IMG/VR virus record: IMGVR_UViG_3300022074_000337
Location: 1-25,605 of that record
Reading direction: 5' to 3' (one strand)
DNA: 25,605 nucleotides
Source of the DNA: a virus
Shown here: piece by piece, positions 1-8,027 of the stretch
Layout of the letters: each line of letters begins with the position of its first letter
How positions within the stretch are numbered: position 1 is the first letter of the stretch
The notes under the pieces: generated by a model
Seen by the model: only the letters and a program-made list of their open reading frames with translations
The model's database searches: none
Told to the model about the DNA's origin: nothing
Made by a program: the position numbers and the translations under genes

Positions 1-1242
1 GTTGAAGGCGTAGGCTTAACTAAGAATGTAGTTGAGTTTCAAAAGCTTTTCCCTGGTGTAGAAGTATTTGCTACTATTGATAAACTATGGCAAAGAATGA
101 ACTCTATGGACTTTAAAGTAAATTACTTTAGAGGTACAGATTGGGATGAAGTTAGTAAACCATCAAAGAAATTTCCAGATTTATTAACATGTTCAAAGGT
201 TGTTGAAAGAATAAATCAACTTGACATGTGTATTGTTTGGAGTGTACCGTCTAAATCTCATCCAGAGGATTGTATAAGTAACTTTATAAAAATGATGGAT
301 GAAATTAAAGTACGTAAGTCTTTAGTTCAAGTAGACCATAAAATACATTCTATAAATAGGAATGCCGGCTTAGCTGAAATATGTTCTAAAGTCGATGTAC
401 TAATGTGTCACTATGTTGACAATCCTTTTGGTCAATGGGTTAAGAAGAATAATATTAAAACACCACTAACTAATATGGGAGTAGGTTTTAACTTCAATAA
501 AGAGTATTGGAAACCTATTGAACAACAAAATCCTTACTATGTAAGATGGGTAGGTCGTACCGCTATGTGGAAAGGACCAGATGTAATGATTGATTTCCAT
601 AATGACCAGCTTCGTAAAAATCATTTCATTACAATACTTGAAGGTTTAGAAGCTTCGATTAATTACCCTGCTGTTCTTTATAAGAATCCAAAAGAAATGA
701 CTGGTAGAAGACAAGTAGTAAATTATTTTAGACCTGAAAAAGGTATTGACAATACTGGTAAACATCCGGAGTATGGTGCTGAAACGACAAATCAAGGTGC
801 GTATTTGTATGGTGCATATACACATAGTGAAATGATGGAAAGAATGAGTTTAGGTGGATTTGGTTCTGACCTTATGTATTTTAAAGAAAATATATATGGT
901 GATAACGTAGAGTACTGCCACACTGATTCATTTGCAGCAGGTGTAATACCTATATTCCATAAACACTTTTGTGATAATGTAATACATAGAAAGCAAGGTA
1001 AGCCAATAAGTCAATGTAAAGATACAGGTACATTAGCTGTTGATGCGTCAAATGCACAATCAGTTTGTTCACAAATGATTGCTCTTGCAAATGACAATGT
1101 AATGAGAAATGCATGGAGAAACATGATGTATGAATTTTGGAAAGAACATTGTGATGCTGAGACGGTGTATAACGACATCATAAATAATACACTAAATTAT
1201 AATGAAAAGAATGAAACAACACTGGAGGATTTTTTCGTATGA
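1..1242 (+). CDS. agt: DNA alpha-glucosyltransferase homologue (T4 Agt-like), 5' partial
   Basis: The frame is open from base 1, so the first ATG at 97 is internal and the true start lies left of the window; 413 residues are visible. The protein matches T4 alpha-glucosyltransferase as I remember it: an N-terminal VEGVGLTK, SVPSKS near residue 81, QVDHKIHSINRNAGL near 110, RWVGRTAMWKG at 182-192, ILEGLE at 212-217, and HSEMMERMSLGGFG at 275-288. T4 Agt is about 400 residues, so only a few N-terminal residues are probably missing. The family (GT-B fold) moves glucose from UDP-glucose to 5-hydroxymethylcytosine in phage DNA and so blocks restriction. The stop overlaps the epimerase start (ATGA), which implies translational coupling. 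The sugar and the accepting base are not proven here; another nucleotide sugar is possible. Confidence 0.82.
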   Translation, partial: VEGVGLTKNVVEFQKLFPGVEVFATIDKLWQRMNSMDFKVNYFRGTDWDEVSKPSKKFPDLLTCSKVVERINQLDMCIVWSVPSKSHPEDCISNFIKMMDEIKVRKSLVQVDHKIHSINRNAGLAEICSKVDVLMCHYVDNPFGQWVKKNNIKTPLTNMGVGFNFNKEYWKPIEQQNPYYVRWVGRTAMWKGPDVMIDFHNDQLRKNHFITILEGLEASINYPAVLYKNPKEMTGRRQVVNYFRPEKGIDNTGKHPEYGAETTNQGAYLYGAYTHSEMMERMSLGGFGSDLMYFKENIYGDNVEYCHTDSFAAGVIPIFHKHFCDNVIHRKQGKPISQCKDTGTLAVDASNAQSVCSQMIALANDNVMRNAWRNMMYEFWKEHCDAETVYNDIINNTLNYNEKNETTLEDFFV

Positions 1243-1988
1243 AAGTAGCGATTACAGGATCACGTGGTTTTATTGGTAGCCACTTAAAAACCAAGCTCGA
1301 AACTGATGGCCATGAAGTAGTTGAATGGGATTTAAGGCAAGAACCAGCAAAAGATATAGAAGACTTTAGTCCTGGTGATGTAACACACGTTGTGCATTTA
1401 GCGGCATACGCTGATGTAAGACAAAGCCTTCAAGAACCACAAAAGTATTGGACTAATAATGTAGAAAATACTACACGTATACAAAAGATATGTGGTTATA
1501 ATAACATACCATTATTATATGCATCTTCATCGTGTATACATCAATGGTGGTTATCGCCGTACGGTACAAGCAAAAAGGTAAATGAAGAAACCGCAATGCC
1601 AAATCAAGTTGGTTTAAGGTTTACTACAGTTTATGGCGATGGTGCCAGAGAATCCATGCTTATTGGTAAGCTAGTCAGCGGCACTATAAAATATTTAACT
1701 CGTCATGTAAGAGATTTTGTACACGTTAGCGATGTTGTTGATGCTATAGTTTTACTCTTAGGTAAAGATATAAGATTGCTAAAACCAGCATATGATATTG
1801 GTACTGGTAACGGTAATGTAGTAGAAGACTTAGGTAACTTAGCAGGTTGGCAAGGTATTGAAGTTACTGACGGAGATACTTGTGAAGCACAAGATAATAC
1901 TGCTGATATATCAGAAATGAAAAAATTAGGTTGGGAACCTAAAATAAATGTAGAAGATTACATTGTTAAAAACACGGTACCTCACTAA
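1239..1988 (+). CDS. NAD-dependent sugar-nucleotide epimerase/dehydratase (extended SDR)
   Basis: This 249-residue protein has the extended short-chain dehydrogenase layout: a Rossmann GSRGFIG (7-13) after the first strand, VVHLAA at 51-56, YASSS at 94-98, and the catalytic YGTSK with Y108 and K112. LRFTTVYGDG near 127 and RDFVHVSDVVDAI fit the substrate domain. Such enzymes epimerise or dehydrate NDP-sugars using tightly bound NAD. It is shorter than typical GalE (about 340), with the C-terminal half most reduced. A GGAGG-like site lies about 11 nt before the ATG, which overlaps the agt stop. Its place between a DNA glucosyltransferase and a DNA methyltransferase suggests that it supplies an unusual sugar donor for DNA. 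A role in the distant glycan island is the alternative. The substrate cannot be read from the sequence. Confidence 0.82.
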   Translation: MKVAITGSRGFIGSHLKTKLETDGHEVVEWDLRQEPAKDIEDFSPGDVTHVVHLAAYADVRQSLQEPQKYWTNNVENTTRIQKICGYNNIPLLYASSSCIHQWWLSPYGTSKKVNEETAMPNQVGLRFTTVYGDGARESMLIGKLVSGTIKYLTRHVRDFVHVSDVVDAIVLLLGKDIRLLKPAYDIGTGNGNVVEDLGNLAGWQGIEVTDGDTCEAQDNTADISEMKKLGWEPKINVEDYIVKNTVPH

Positions 1989-3184
1989 TGAATTATGCAA
2001 GCATAGTACCACTTATAGGTGGCGAAACAATTGCAATGCAAAATGTTTTCAAAAAGAAACCGGAGTACATATTAAGCTATGAAGACTTTAAAGCAAACGA
2101 TAATCACTTGGTCGAATATTATAAAGGAGAAGTTCCCTATTATCTTTTGGGAAATAACAGGTCATACAACTTACCTGCTGTCGATGTTATTAATACCGTA
2201 TGTCCTTGTGCTGGCTTGTCTAGTCTCAATACTTCAGCATCTTCTGATGCTTCTGCTAACGATTGGATGTCTACCTCTGCTAATTATGTCTTGGGTACAC
2301 TCAAACCTAGAGTATTCTGGGGCGAAAACGCACCTAGACTTGCTTCAAAAATGGGAGAGCCTGTTGTTGAAAGTCTCCGTCAAATTGGAAGAGAGCATGG
2401 CTACACTTTCTCGTTATATAAAACAAAGTCTCTCCTTCATGGACTCGGACAAGTAAGAGATAGATCTTTTTATTTCTTTTGGAAAGGCGATAAAGTACCA
2501 CAACTTAGTTATATAAAAAGGAAACATCAAAAGATCGAGGATACTATTAGGTCAACTAATAATAATCCAGATGATCCAATGAATGTGCTTACTAATACAT
2601 CAACACCGTCACACGACCCGTATTACAGATATGTACTTGAAGAACTTGAAGGTGGCATAACTCATAACGAATTTCAAAATAAAATTAATAAGAGTTATGA
2701 TGTTCTTCATTACATTGAAGATAAGCGTGTAACATATAATGAAGTATCAAAATGGATGGCAGCCAATGGCTTTGAAAAACAAGCAGTACGATGTAAAGTA
2801 ATGCATGAAAAACTAGCATCAGGCGGTAACATAATGAGAAGAGGTGTATATGTACCAAAAGATTACATTGGAGCTTTCGTAGGTAGCGCACCAACTAAAC
2901 TTACACATCCTGATATTGATAGACATCTTACTATAAGAGAATGTTTAAATATAATGGGATTACCACAAGATTTTATTTTACAAGGTGGTGTAAAAAATTT
3001 AAATCATATCTGTCAGAATGTACCAGTTACTACTGCAACAGACATGGCAGAAAATGTTTTAAGATTCTGTGATGGCAGATTAGATAATCAGTTATGGAAT
3101 CAAGATTTTATGATTCAAGATAATAAAAATCAATCGATAATTAGTGAAAATAAACCTTTACAATTAGACGAATTTATGGTATAA
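1988..3184 (+). CDS. C5-cytosine DNA methyltransferase-like protein
   Basis: The 398 residues carry the ordered C5-methyltransferase motifs in degenerate form. Motif I is IVPLIGGE (6-13) in place of the usual FxGxGG. Motif IV is VCPCAGLS, with C74 as the likely catalytic nucleophile. Motif VI is ENAP (113-116) and motif VIII is QVRDRSFYF (155-163). LTIRECLNIMGLPQDF follows in the last quarter, and NVPVTTATDMAENV corresponds to motif X. The family attacks cytosine C6 through the Cys and transfers methyl from S-adenosylmethionine to C5. The roughly 150-residue middle would hold the target-recognition domain. The ATG overlaps the epimerase TAA and has no clear Shine-Dalgarno. The last codons contain the uvsX promoter. 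It may act with the upstream glucosyltransferase; whether it methylates or only marks bases is unknown. Confidence 0.78.
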   Translation: MNYASIVPLIGGETIAMQNVFKKKPEYILSYEDFKANDNHLVEYYKGEVPYYLLGNNRSYNLPAVDVINTVCPCAGLSSLNTSASSDASANDWMSTSANYVLGTLKPRVFWGENAPRLASKMGEPVVESLRQIGREHGYTFSLYKTKSLLHGLGQVRDRSFYFFWKGDKVPQLSYIKRKHQKIEDTIRSTNNNPDDPMNVLTNTSTPSHDPYYRYVLEELEGGITHNEFQNKINKSYDVLHYIEDKRVTYNEVSKWMAANGFEKQAVRCKVMHEKLASGGNIMRRGVYVPKDYIGAFVGSAPTKLTHPDIDRHLTIRECLNIMGLPQDFILQGGVKNLNHICQNVPVTTATDMAENVLRFCDGRLDNQLWNQDFMIQDNKNQSIISENKPLQLDEFMV

Positions 3185-3197
3185 TAATACTATTATT
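3157..3197 (+). promoter_or_regulatory. sigma70-type promoter of uvsX, with inverted repeat
   Basis: TTTACA (3157-3162), a 17-nt spacer and TATAAT (3180-3185) overlap the 3' end of the methyltransferase gene, whose stop codon lies inside the -10. A perfect 7-bp inverted repeat, AATAATA-C-TATTATT (3183-3197), covers the -10 to start region. The CCTTTACA form is shared with the promoters at 7808 and 9749 and near 22025. It would uncouple the uvsX-gp41 operon from the upstream modification genes. Confidence 0.72.
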
Positions 3198-3211
3198 TGT
3201 AGGAGAAATGT

Positions 3212-4255
3212 ATGTCAATAATGGATAAACTTAAGAAGAACAGTAAAGTAGATTACACATCAGTGCTTTCTGATTCTAAATTTTTTAATGATAAAGACAT
3301 GGTACCGACCGATGTACCAATGATAAACGTAGCTTTGTCTGGCTCGATGGACGGCGGTGTATCACCGGGTCTAACAGTTTTAGCTGGTCCATCTAAACAC
3401 TTTAAAACTTCATTTGCGTTAATAATGGCAAGTGCTTATCTTAAAAAGTATGAAGATGCAGTTTTGTTATTTTATGATTCAGAATTTGGTTCACCTCAAT
3501 CTTATTTTGAAAACTTTGGTATTGATACGAGTAGAGTACTTCATACGCCAATTACAAATGTAGAAGAATTAAAGTTTGATATGATAGCGCAACTTGAAGG
3601 TTTAGAAAGAAAAGATAAAGTTGTAATAGTAATTGATTCAATCGGCAACCTAGCATCTAAAAAAGAATTAGATGATGCTATAAATGAAAAATCAGTTGCA
3701 GATATGTCAAGAGCAAAAGCACTTAAAGGTTTATTTAGAATGGTAACACCATATTTAAATATGAAAGATATACCTTTACTTGCAGTTAATCATACATATC
3801 AAGAAATTGGTTTATTTCCTAAGGCTGTGGTTTCAGGTGGCACAGGTATTTACTATAGTGCAGATAACATCTGGATTCTTGGTCGTCAACAAGATAAAGT
3901 TGGTACAGAAATAAAAGGTTACCACTTTGTAATTAACGTGGAGAAATCAAGATATGTTAAAGAAAAGTCTAAAATTCCTATTTCTGTTAGTTGGGACGGT
4001 GGTGTTCAGCAGTGGTCTGGTCTTCTTGACGTTGCTATGTCTGGCAATTATGTTTCTAAGCCAAGCCCTGGTTGGTACTGCAGAATTGATAAATCAACTG
4101 GAGAATTGGTGGAACCAAAAGTTCGAGAAAAAGAAACTCTAAACGAAGAATTTTGGAAACCGATCCTAGAAGAAACTGATTTCAAACAATACATTACTAA
4201 TAAGTATTCAATATTAAATAATAATATAAATTTAGAAAAGTTGGATCAACATTAA
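3212..4255 (+). CDS. uvsX: UvsX RecA-like recombinase
   Basis: UvsX polymerises on single-stranded DNA and drives strand exchange in T4-type recombination-dependent replication and repair. The 347-residue protein has the phage-specific Walker A GPSKHFKTS (59-67), close to the T4 UvsX form with F before KT/S, and Walker B VVIVIDS (137-143). LLAVNHTYQE and VVSGGTGIYYSADNIWILGR follow, as in RecA-fold DNA-binding loops. The length is normal for T4-like UvsX. AGGAG lies upstream of the ATG. It is the first gene after a strong host-type promoter and precedes the helicase after two small genes, an order common in marine T4-like phages. Confidence 0.95.
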   Translation: MSIMDKLKKNSKVDYTSVLSDSKFFNDKDMVPTDVPMINVALSGSMDGGVSPGLTVLAGPSKHFKTSFALIMASAYLKKYEDAVLLFYDSEFGSPQSYFENFGIDTSRVLHTPITNVEELKFDMIAQLEGLERKDKVVIVIDSIGNLASKKELDDAINEKSVADMSRAKALKGLFRMVTPYLNMKDIPLLAVNHTYQEIGLFPKAVVSGGTGIYYSADNIWILGRQQDKVGTEIKGYHFVINVEKSRYVKEKSKIPISVSWDGGVQQWSGLLDVAMSGNYVSKPSPGWYCRIDKSTGELVEPKVREKETLNEEFWKPILEETDFKQYITNKYSILNNNINLEKLDQH

Positions 4256-4569
4256 TGGTATTAACCGAAAATAAACATTATGAAATAATTCCAGATAAAG
4301 GTGATGAACAAGCTTGGAATGTAAGAATACTTTCAGGCACTTTTACTGAAACAGTATTAAAATATGGTGTTGTAAAATTTAATGGCAAAGGAAAAGATAA
4401 ATATATGTCTTTTAACTTTGATATTGTTTACACACCAGATACTGAATTAACAAAAGAAAATAAAAAGCTTCAAGAATTCGCCGGCATATTACTAGAACAA
4501 GTAATGGCTAGAGGAATTGAAGAAGGCAATGTAATAACAAGAGAGGTCAAAGATGAAAATGACAAGTAG
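4255..4569 (+). CDS. Conserved phage protein of unknown function, between uvsX and gp41
   Basis: A 104-residue soluble acidic protein with no membrane segment. A beta-rich first half, with alternating hydrophobics around WNVRILSGTF and GVVKFNGKGKDKYMSFNFDIVY, precedes a helical end around KKLQEFAGILLEQVM. I recognise no catalytic motif. Its ATG overlaps the uvsX TAA by one base, so the two are translationally coupled. Small genes between uvsX and gp41 recur in marine T4-like phages, so a role in recombination or helicase loading is possible but unproven. Confidence 0.72.
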   Translation: MVLTENKHYEIIPDKGDEQAWNVRILSGTFTETVLKYGVVKFNGKGKDKYMSFNFDIVYTPDTELTKENKKLQEFAGILLEQVMARGIEEGNVITREVKDENDK

Positions 4570-4735
4570 CCAAAGACTAGTATTATTGATGGATGAAATT
4601 GCAATTGCTAAAAGCAAACTGCAACCACATGATACTGGACACATACACACTTCAATAAGCTATTTAGAAAGTAGAGTTGAAGAAATACAACAAGATATTG
4701 AAAAGGTATTAAAGAAAGCTGCCTATGCCAACTAA
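4553..4735 (+). CDS. Small helical protein of unknown function
   Basis: A 60-residue protein, mostly helical, with a heptad-like stretch around SYLESRVEEIQQDIEKVLKKA that suggests a short coiled coil. It overlaps the preceding gene by 17 nt and the helicase gene by 11 nt, which supports expression as part of the uvsX-gp41 operon. No family is recognised. Coupling to the helicase hints at an accessory or loader role, though nothing in the sequence demonstrates it. Confidence 0.6.
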   Translation: MKMTSSQRLVLLMDEIAIAKSKLQPHDTGHIHTSISYLESRVEEIQQDIEKVLKKAAYAN

Positions 4736-6092
4736 CTTAGAACAAACTATATTACGTAATCTATTAACTGATGAAAGTTACATGCGTAAAGTATTACCAT
4801 TCATCAAGCCGGATTACTTTGAAGGCATATATCGAATACTATTTCGTGAAGCAGGTAAGTTCGTTGCTAAATACAATAAGCTGCCGAATGCTGAAGCTTT
4901 TAAAATTGAACTCGATAGTGCCGATAAATTAAATGATGAACAATATAATTTGGCTATGGATATTGTGCCGCAGTTGTACTCTAGTGAAAAGGTAGATGAT
5001 AAATGGTTGTTGGACACTACAGAAAAGTGGTGTCAAGATCGTGCAATATATCTTGCAATTATGGAATCAATATCAATTATTGATGGAAAGCATGAACAAT
5101 TAACTAAAGGTGCTTTACCTGATTTATTGACTAAAGCTTTAGGTGTTGGCTTTGATTTACAAGTCGGTCATGATTATGTAGAAAATGCTGAAGATAGATT
5201 TAAATTTTATCATACTGAAGAAGATAGATTGCCATTTGATTTAGAATACTTTAATACTATTACAAAAGGTGGTGTACCACGTAAGACATTAAATATTGCT
5301 CTCGCTGGTACCGGTGTCGGTAAGTCTTTATTTATGTGCCATGTTGCTTCCTCATCTTTAGTTCAAGGTCAAAATGTATTATACATCACTATGGAAATGG
5401 CTGAAGAAAGAATAGCCGAAAGAATAGATGCTAACTTACTTGATGTGCCTATTGATCAACTCGATAAAATATCAAAAGACAGGTTTTCATTGATGGTAAA
5501 TAATATTGCAAAGAAAACTACTGGTAAATTAATTATAAAAGAATATCCAACTGGCTCTGCACATTCAGGTCACTTTAGAGCATTACTTAATGAACTGAAA
5601 TTGAAAAGACAATTTGAACCTGATTTAATCTTTATTGATTATCTTAACATATGTGCAAGTTCAAGAATGAAAGGAATGGGCGGTGCAATCAATTCATACT
5701 CTTACATTAAAGCAATTGCTGAAGAATTACGTGGCCTTGCAGTCGAGTTCGACGTACCGATCTTCTCTGCAACGCAAACGACTCGTAGTGGTTATTCTAA
5801 CTCGGATGTTGGGCTTGAAGATACCAGTGAGTCTTTTGGATTACCCGCAACCGCGGACTTAATGTTTGCATTAATATCTACCGAAGAGCTTGAACAACAA
5901 GGTCAATTTATGGTAAAGCAATTAAAGAATAGATATAATGATCCGACATTACATAAAAGGTTTGTCGTTGGAGTTGATAGATCAAAGATGAGATTATTTG
6001 ATGTAGAAGAAAATGAACAAACACTGACCGATGATACACCAGTTTTTGACAACACAAATACTGGTCAAAGATTTAAGGATTTTAAGTTATGA
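4725..6092 (+). CDS. 41: Replicative DNA helicase, T4 gp41 / DnaB type
   Basis: gp41 is the hexameric 5'-3' helicase of the T4-type replisome and works with the primase and loader. The 455-residue protein has an N-terminal helical domain like DnaB, RGGVP-like KGGVPRKTLN leading to the Walker A GTGVGKS (195-201), Walker B LIFIDYL (301-307), and the conserved YSYIKAIAEELRGLAVEFDVPIFSATQTTRSGYSNSD segment (given here only as a landmark near 325-365) ending in sensor-type Gln and Arg residues. The length matches T4 gp41 (475). It overlaps the small upstream gene by 11 nt and shares a TGA/ATG overlap with the next gene. Confidence 0.94.
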   Translation: MPTNLEQTILRNLLTDESYMRKVLPFIKPDYFEGIYRILFREAGKFVAKYNKLPNAEAFKIELDSADKLNDEQYNLAMDIVPQLYSSEKVDDKWLLDTTEKWCQDRAIYLAIMESISIIDGKHEQLTKGALPDLLTKALGVGFDLQVGHDYVENAEDRFKFYHTEEDRLPFDLEYFNTITKGGVPRKTLNIALAGTGVGKSLFMCHVASSSLVQGQNVLYITMEMAEERIAERIDANLLDVPIDQLDKISKDRFSLMVNNIAKKTTGKLIIKEYPTGSAHSGHFRALLNELKLKRQFEPDLIFIDYLNICASSRMKGMGGAINSYSYIKAIAEELRGLAVEFDVPIFSATQTTRSGYSNSDVGLEDTSESFGLPATADLMFALISTEELEQQGQFMVKQLKNRYNDPTLHKRFVVGVDRSKMRLFDVEENEQTLTDDTPVFDNTNTGQRFKDFKL

Positions 6093-6442
6093 TAAAACAT
6101 TGGATAGCCATTATATGGTGTTTAGCATTTTGGGGTGGATTCATTTCAGGTAAAAGCGTATTTGCAGGTGAATGGAATGATAAGCCAGTTATGTGTGAAC
6201 AGAAAGAAGTAGCACTTGAAGCAATAAAAGCAAAAGGTGAAATGCCTTTGATCACTGGAGTACAAAGCGTAAAGGTAAGAGATCCTGATGGATTATCGGA
6301 TATACCAGCTCATGTACCAATGCAAATATTTGTAAATTTAAAAACTAAAACATTTAGCATATTAGAGTATCATCCGTCATATAACAGTATTTGTATAATT
6401 GGATATGGTGATGATTGGAAACAACTAGGAGAGAAGAGTTGA
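6089..6442 (+). CDS. Small exported protein with two cysteines, unknown function
   Basis: A 117-residue protein with an N-terminal signal sequence (hydrophobic 5-20, likely cleavage after VFA, residue 26). The mature part is about 91 residues with two cysteines, at residue 36 and in SICIIGYGDDWK near the end, suitable for a periplasmic disulfide. I recognise no enzymatic motif. The ATG overlaps the gp41 stop (ATGA). It shares the exported, two-Cys layout with the proteins at 11270-11533 and 25149-25376. Envelope modification or superinfection control are guesses. Confidence 0.62.
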   Translation: MIKHWIAIIWCLAFWGGFISGKSVFAGEWNDKPVMCEQKEVALEAIKAKGEMPLITGVQSVKVRDPDGLSDIPAHVPMQIFVNLKTKTFSILEYHPSYNSICIIGYGDDWKQLGEKS

Positions 6443-7101
6443 ACGCAAGGCTTATAAGTTATTCTCAACCTACTGATATTGTAGGTATAGATGATATACA
6501 AGAACTCATTGCATTTTCAGCAAGAGTTAGCAATCCATCTAATCAAATGAATAAAGAAACTAACGAAAAGTTACTAAATTATTTAATGAAGCACAAACAT
6601 TGGTCACCGTTTGAAATGGTAAACGCTTGCATTGAGATCACTACTACGAGAGATATTGCAAGACAATTGTTAAGACACCGTAGTTTTAGTTTTCAAGAAT
6701 TTAGTCAAAGATATGCCAATCCAGTAAAGGAGTTAGATTTTGTTACAAGAGAAGCGAGAATGCAAGACGATAAGAATAGACAAAGTAGTGTCGAAGTTGA
6801 TGACCAAGCTTTCCAGCTCGATTGGGAAAGAGAACAAAAGCGAGTCATATGGATGGTGCAAAAAGTATACAATGCAGCAATCAAAAAAGGAATTGCTAAA
6901 GAAGTAGCAAGAGCGGTATTGCCTGAAGGATTAACTATATCAAGATTGTATATGAATGGCACACTAAGAAGTTGGATACATTTTATAGAATTAAGATCTG
7001 CTAATGGTACACAGAAAGAATGTACTGAAGTTGCTCTTGCTTGCGCAAAAGCTATATCTGAAATATTTCCAATGGTTGACGGTTTTACTAATGGAAATTA
7101 A
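6439..7101 (+). CDS. thyX: Flavin-dependent thymidylate synthase ThyX
   Basis: ThyX makes dTMP from dUMP using FAD, NADPH and methylene-tetrahydrofolate. The signature RHRSFSFQEFSQRY is at residues 79-92, preceded by HWSPFEM and followed by ARAVLPEGL. From the start chosen here it is 220 residues, a usual ThyX length. I chose TTG at 6439 because AGGAGA (6427-6432) sits 6 nt upstream and the TTG overlaps the preceding TGA. A TTG at 6415 would add eight residues lying over that ribosome site. It supplies thymidylate for an AT-rich genome. Confidence 0.93.
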   Translation: MNARLISYSQPTDIVGIDDIQELIAFSARVSNPSNQMNKETNEKLLNYLMKHKHWSPFEMVNACIEITTTRDIARQLLRHRSFSFQEFSQRYANPVKELDFVTREARMQDDKNRQSSVEVDDQAFQLDWEREQKRVIWMVQKVYNAAIKKGIAKEVARAVLPEGLTISRLYMNGTLRSWIHFIELRSANGTQKECTEVALACAKAISEIFPMVDGFTNGN

Positions 7102-7261
7102 AAAAGATACAAGAAGAGATGCATGGGACAGAGACTACATGCCAGCCGACTGGAAAAAGCCTCAGCCTAAAAGTAGTAAACAGATTTCAAACGCTGCTCC
7201 AGTTTTTGTCTTTGCTTTCTTCTATATTGCGATACTAGTAATGATAGGTAGTATAAAATGA
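7091..7261 (+). CDS. Small membrane protein with one C-terminal anchor
   Basis: A 56-residue protein: a charged N-terminal half (KKDTRRDAWDRDYMPADWKK) and one hydrophobic helix, APVFVFAFFYIAILVMIG (about 36-53). The ATG at 7091 overlaps the thyX end by 11 nt; a longer frame from 7004 would bury 87 nt of thyX and has no better ribosome site. The stop overlaps the next start (ATGA). It looks like a tail-anchored protein; no family is recognised. Confidence 0.55.
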   Translation: MEIKKDTRRDAWDRDYMPADWKKPQPKSSKQISNAAPVFVFAFFYIAILVMIGSIK

Positions 7262-7545
7262 CAAATAGATATACACAAGACATGACTGGAACCGGAGATT
7301 TTATTGTAACAGACGAGCCAGAAAGATACTATGATTGGATGTTATGGCGTATGCGTAAAGAGAAAAATAAAGAAGCTAATCGACTCTATTATGCAGTAAA
7401 AGGCCAGCTAATACCAGACAGCTGGAGTCAAAAAGATATTGATAGGATGTCTCATCAATATACTAAAAGACTATGGGGAAACAATGAAAGATTAGAATAT
7501 ACGGAAGAACCTTTCGAAAAAATATGGAAGAAAAAATATGACTGA
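7258..7545 (+). CDS. Hypothetical protein, 95 aa
   Basis: A soluble protein rich in Tyr, Trp, Lys and Arg, with ERYYDWMLWRMRKEKNKEANRL in the first half and a basic C-terminus. There is no signal, membrane segment or recognised catalytic motif. It overlaps its neighbours by 4 and 8 nt, consistent with the operon. Function unknown. Confidence 0.6.
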   Translation: MTNRYTQDMTGTGDFIVTDEPERYYDWMLWRMRKEKNKEANRLYYAVKGQLIPDSWSQKDIDRMSHQYTKRLWGNNERLEYTEEPFEKIWKKKYD

Positions 7546-7768
7546 GTTTACACAAGGCGCATTCAACTTTTTAAAGAATATTGTAAAAGGAAGCAGCGTC
7601 ACCTTAGCAATCGTTTATACCATAGGACATATCATTATTGCTATGTCTGTTGTCAGTTTAATGACAGGTGCTAGTTTATGGGAAGCCGGCACAGTTGCAT
7701 TGATAGAACCTGCAATTAATGGAATATGGTTTTACATACTTCATTCTATATGGAAGAAATATAGTTAA
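7538..7768 (+). CDS. DUF2061-like two-helix membrane protein
   Basis: A 76-residue protein with two membrane helices (about 22-43 and 46-66) joined by TGASLWEAGTVALIEP and ending in YILHSIWKKY. This resembles the short DUF2061 family of predicted inner-membrane proteins, in which a gain of T/S-G-A precedes IEP/IEV and a closing H-E-R/S-I-W. The family function is unknown. It ends the uvsX-gp41-thyX operon: a T-rich, promoter-bearing gap follows. Confidence 0.6.
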   Translation: MTEFTQGAFNFLKNIVKGSSVTLAIVYTIGHIIIAMSVVSLMTGASLWEAGTVALIEPAINGIWFYILHSIWKKYS

Positions 7769-7795
7769 CATATTAATCACTTTTTTTAAATTAAA

Positions 7796-7844
7796 TGCAT
7801 TTTTTCCTTTACATTTGTTGAAAACTATAGTATAATAGTACTAT
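7796..7844 (+). promoter_or_regulatory. Strong sigma70-type promoter with conserved upstream box and palindrome
   Basis: The box TGCATTTTTTCCTTTACA (7796-7813) contains the -35 TTTACA (7808-7813). A 17-nt spacer leads to TATAAT (7831-7836), and the perfect palindrome ATAGTACTAT spans 7835-7844. The same box recurs at 22013 and, with one change, at 22358. A GCGGAG ribosome site follows before the ATG at 7871. The rest of the 102-nt gap holds a T-run after the DUF2061-like gene but no convincing terminator stem. Confidence 0.78.
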
Positions 7845-7870
7845 AAAATAAACAAAGCGGAGATTTTATA

Positions 7871-8026
7871 ATGAAAATTCAAGGTGCAACCACTATCCTT
7901 AAGAAAGAAGCAGAATTTCTAGGATTAACAATGGAAGAATTAAAAATAATGGTTCAGCGTAATCCTTACGCTTTTCCTAATAAAGTAATTGAAGCATTTG
8001 GTATATATTATGAGAAAGGAATATAA
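7871..8026 (+). CDS. Small orphan protein behind a strong promoter, 51 aa
   Basis: The reading frame starts at ATG 7871, 9 nt after GCGGAG, and ends at TAA 8024-8026. The 51 residues (starting MKIQGATTILKKEAEF) are mainly helical and soluble; the segment AEFLGLTMEELKIMVQRNP could form a helix-turn-helix-like pair, though no specific match is claimed. It is the first gene after one of the three box promoters, a position typical of early host-takeover proteins. Function unknown. Confidence 0.62.
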   Translation: MKIQGATTILKKEAEFLGLTMEELKIMVQRNPYAFPNKVIEAFGIYYEKGI

Positions 8027-8027
8027 T

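Noticed and set aside
351-358. TATAAATA octamer inside the glucosyltransferase gene
   Set aside because: In sequence this AT-rich, several such octamers are expected by chance, and no gene start follows.
2079-2456. 125-codon open frame inside the C5-methyltransferase gene
   Set aside because: It overlaps ordered methyltransferase motifs in another frame, reads as low-complexity hydrophobic protein and has no ribosome site.
6415-6438. Upstream TTG as thyX start
   Set aside because: The eight added residues would cover AGGAGA, the ribosome site ideally spaced for TTG 6439.
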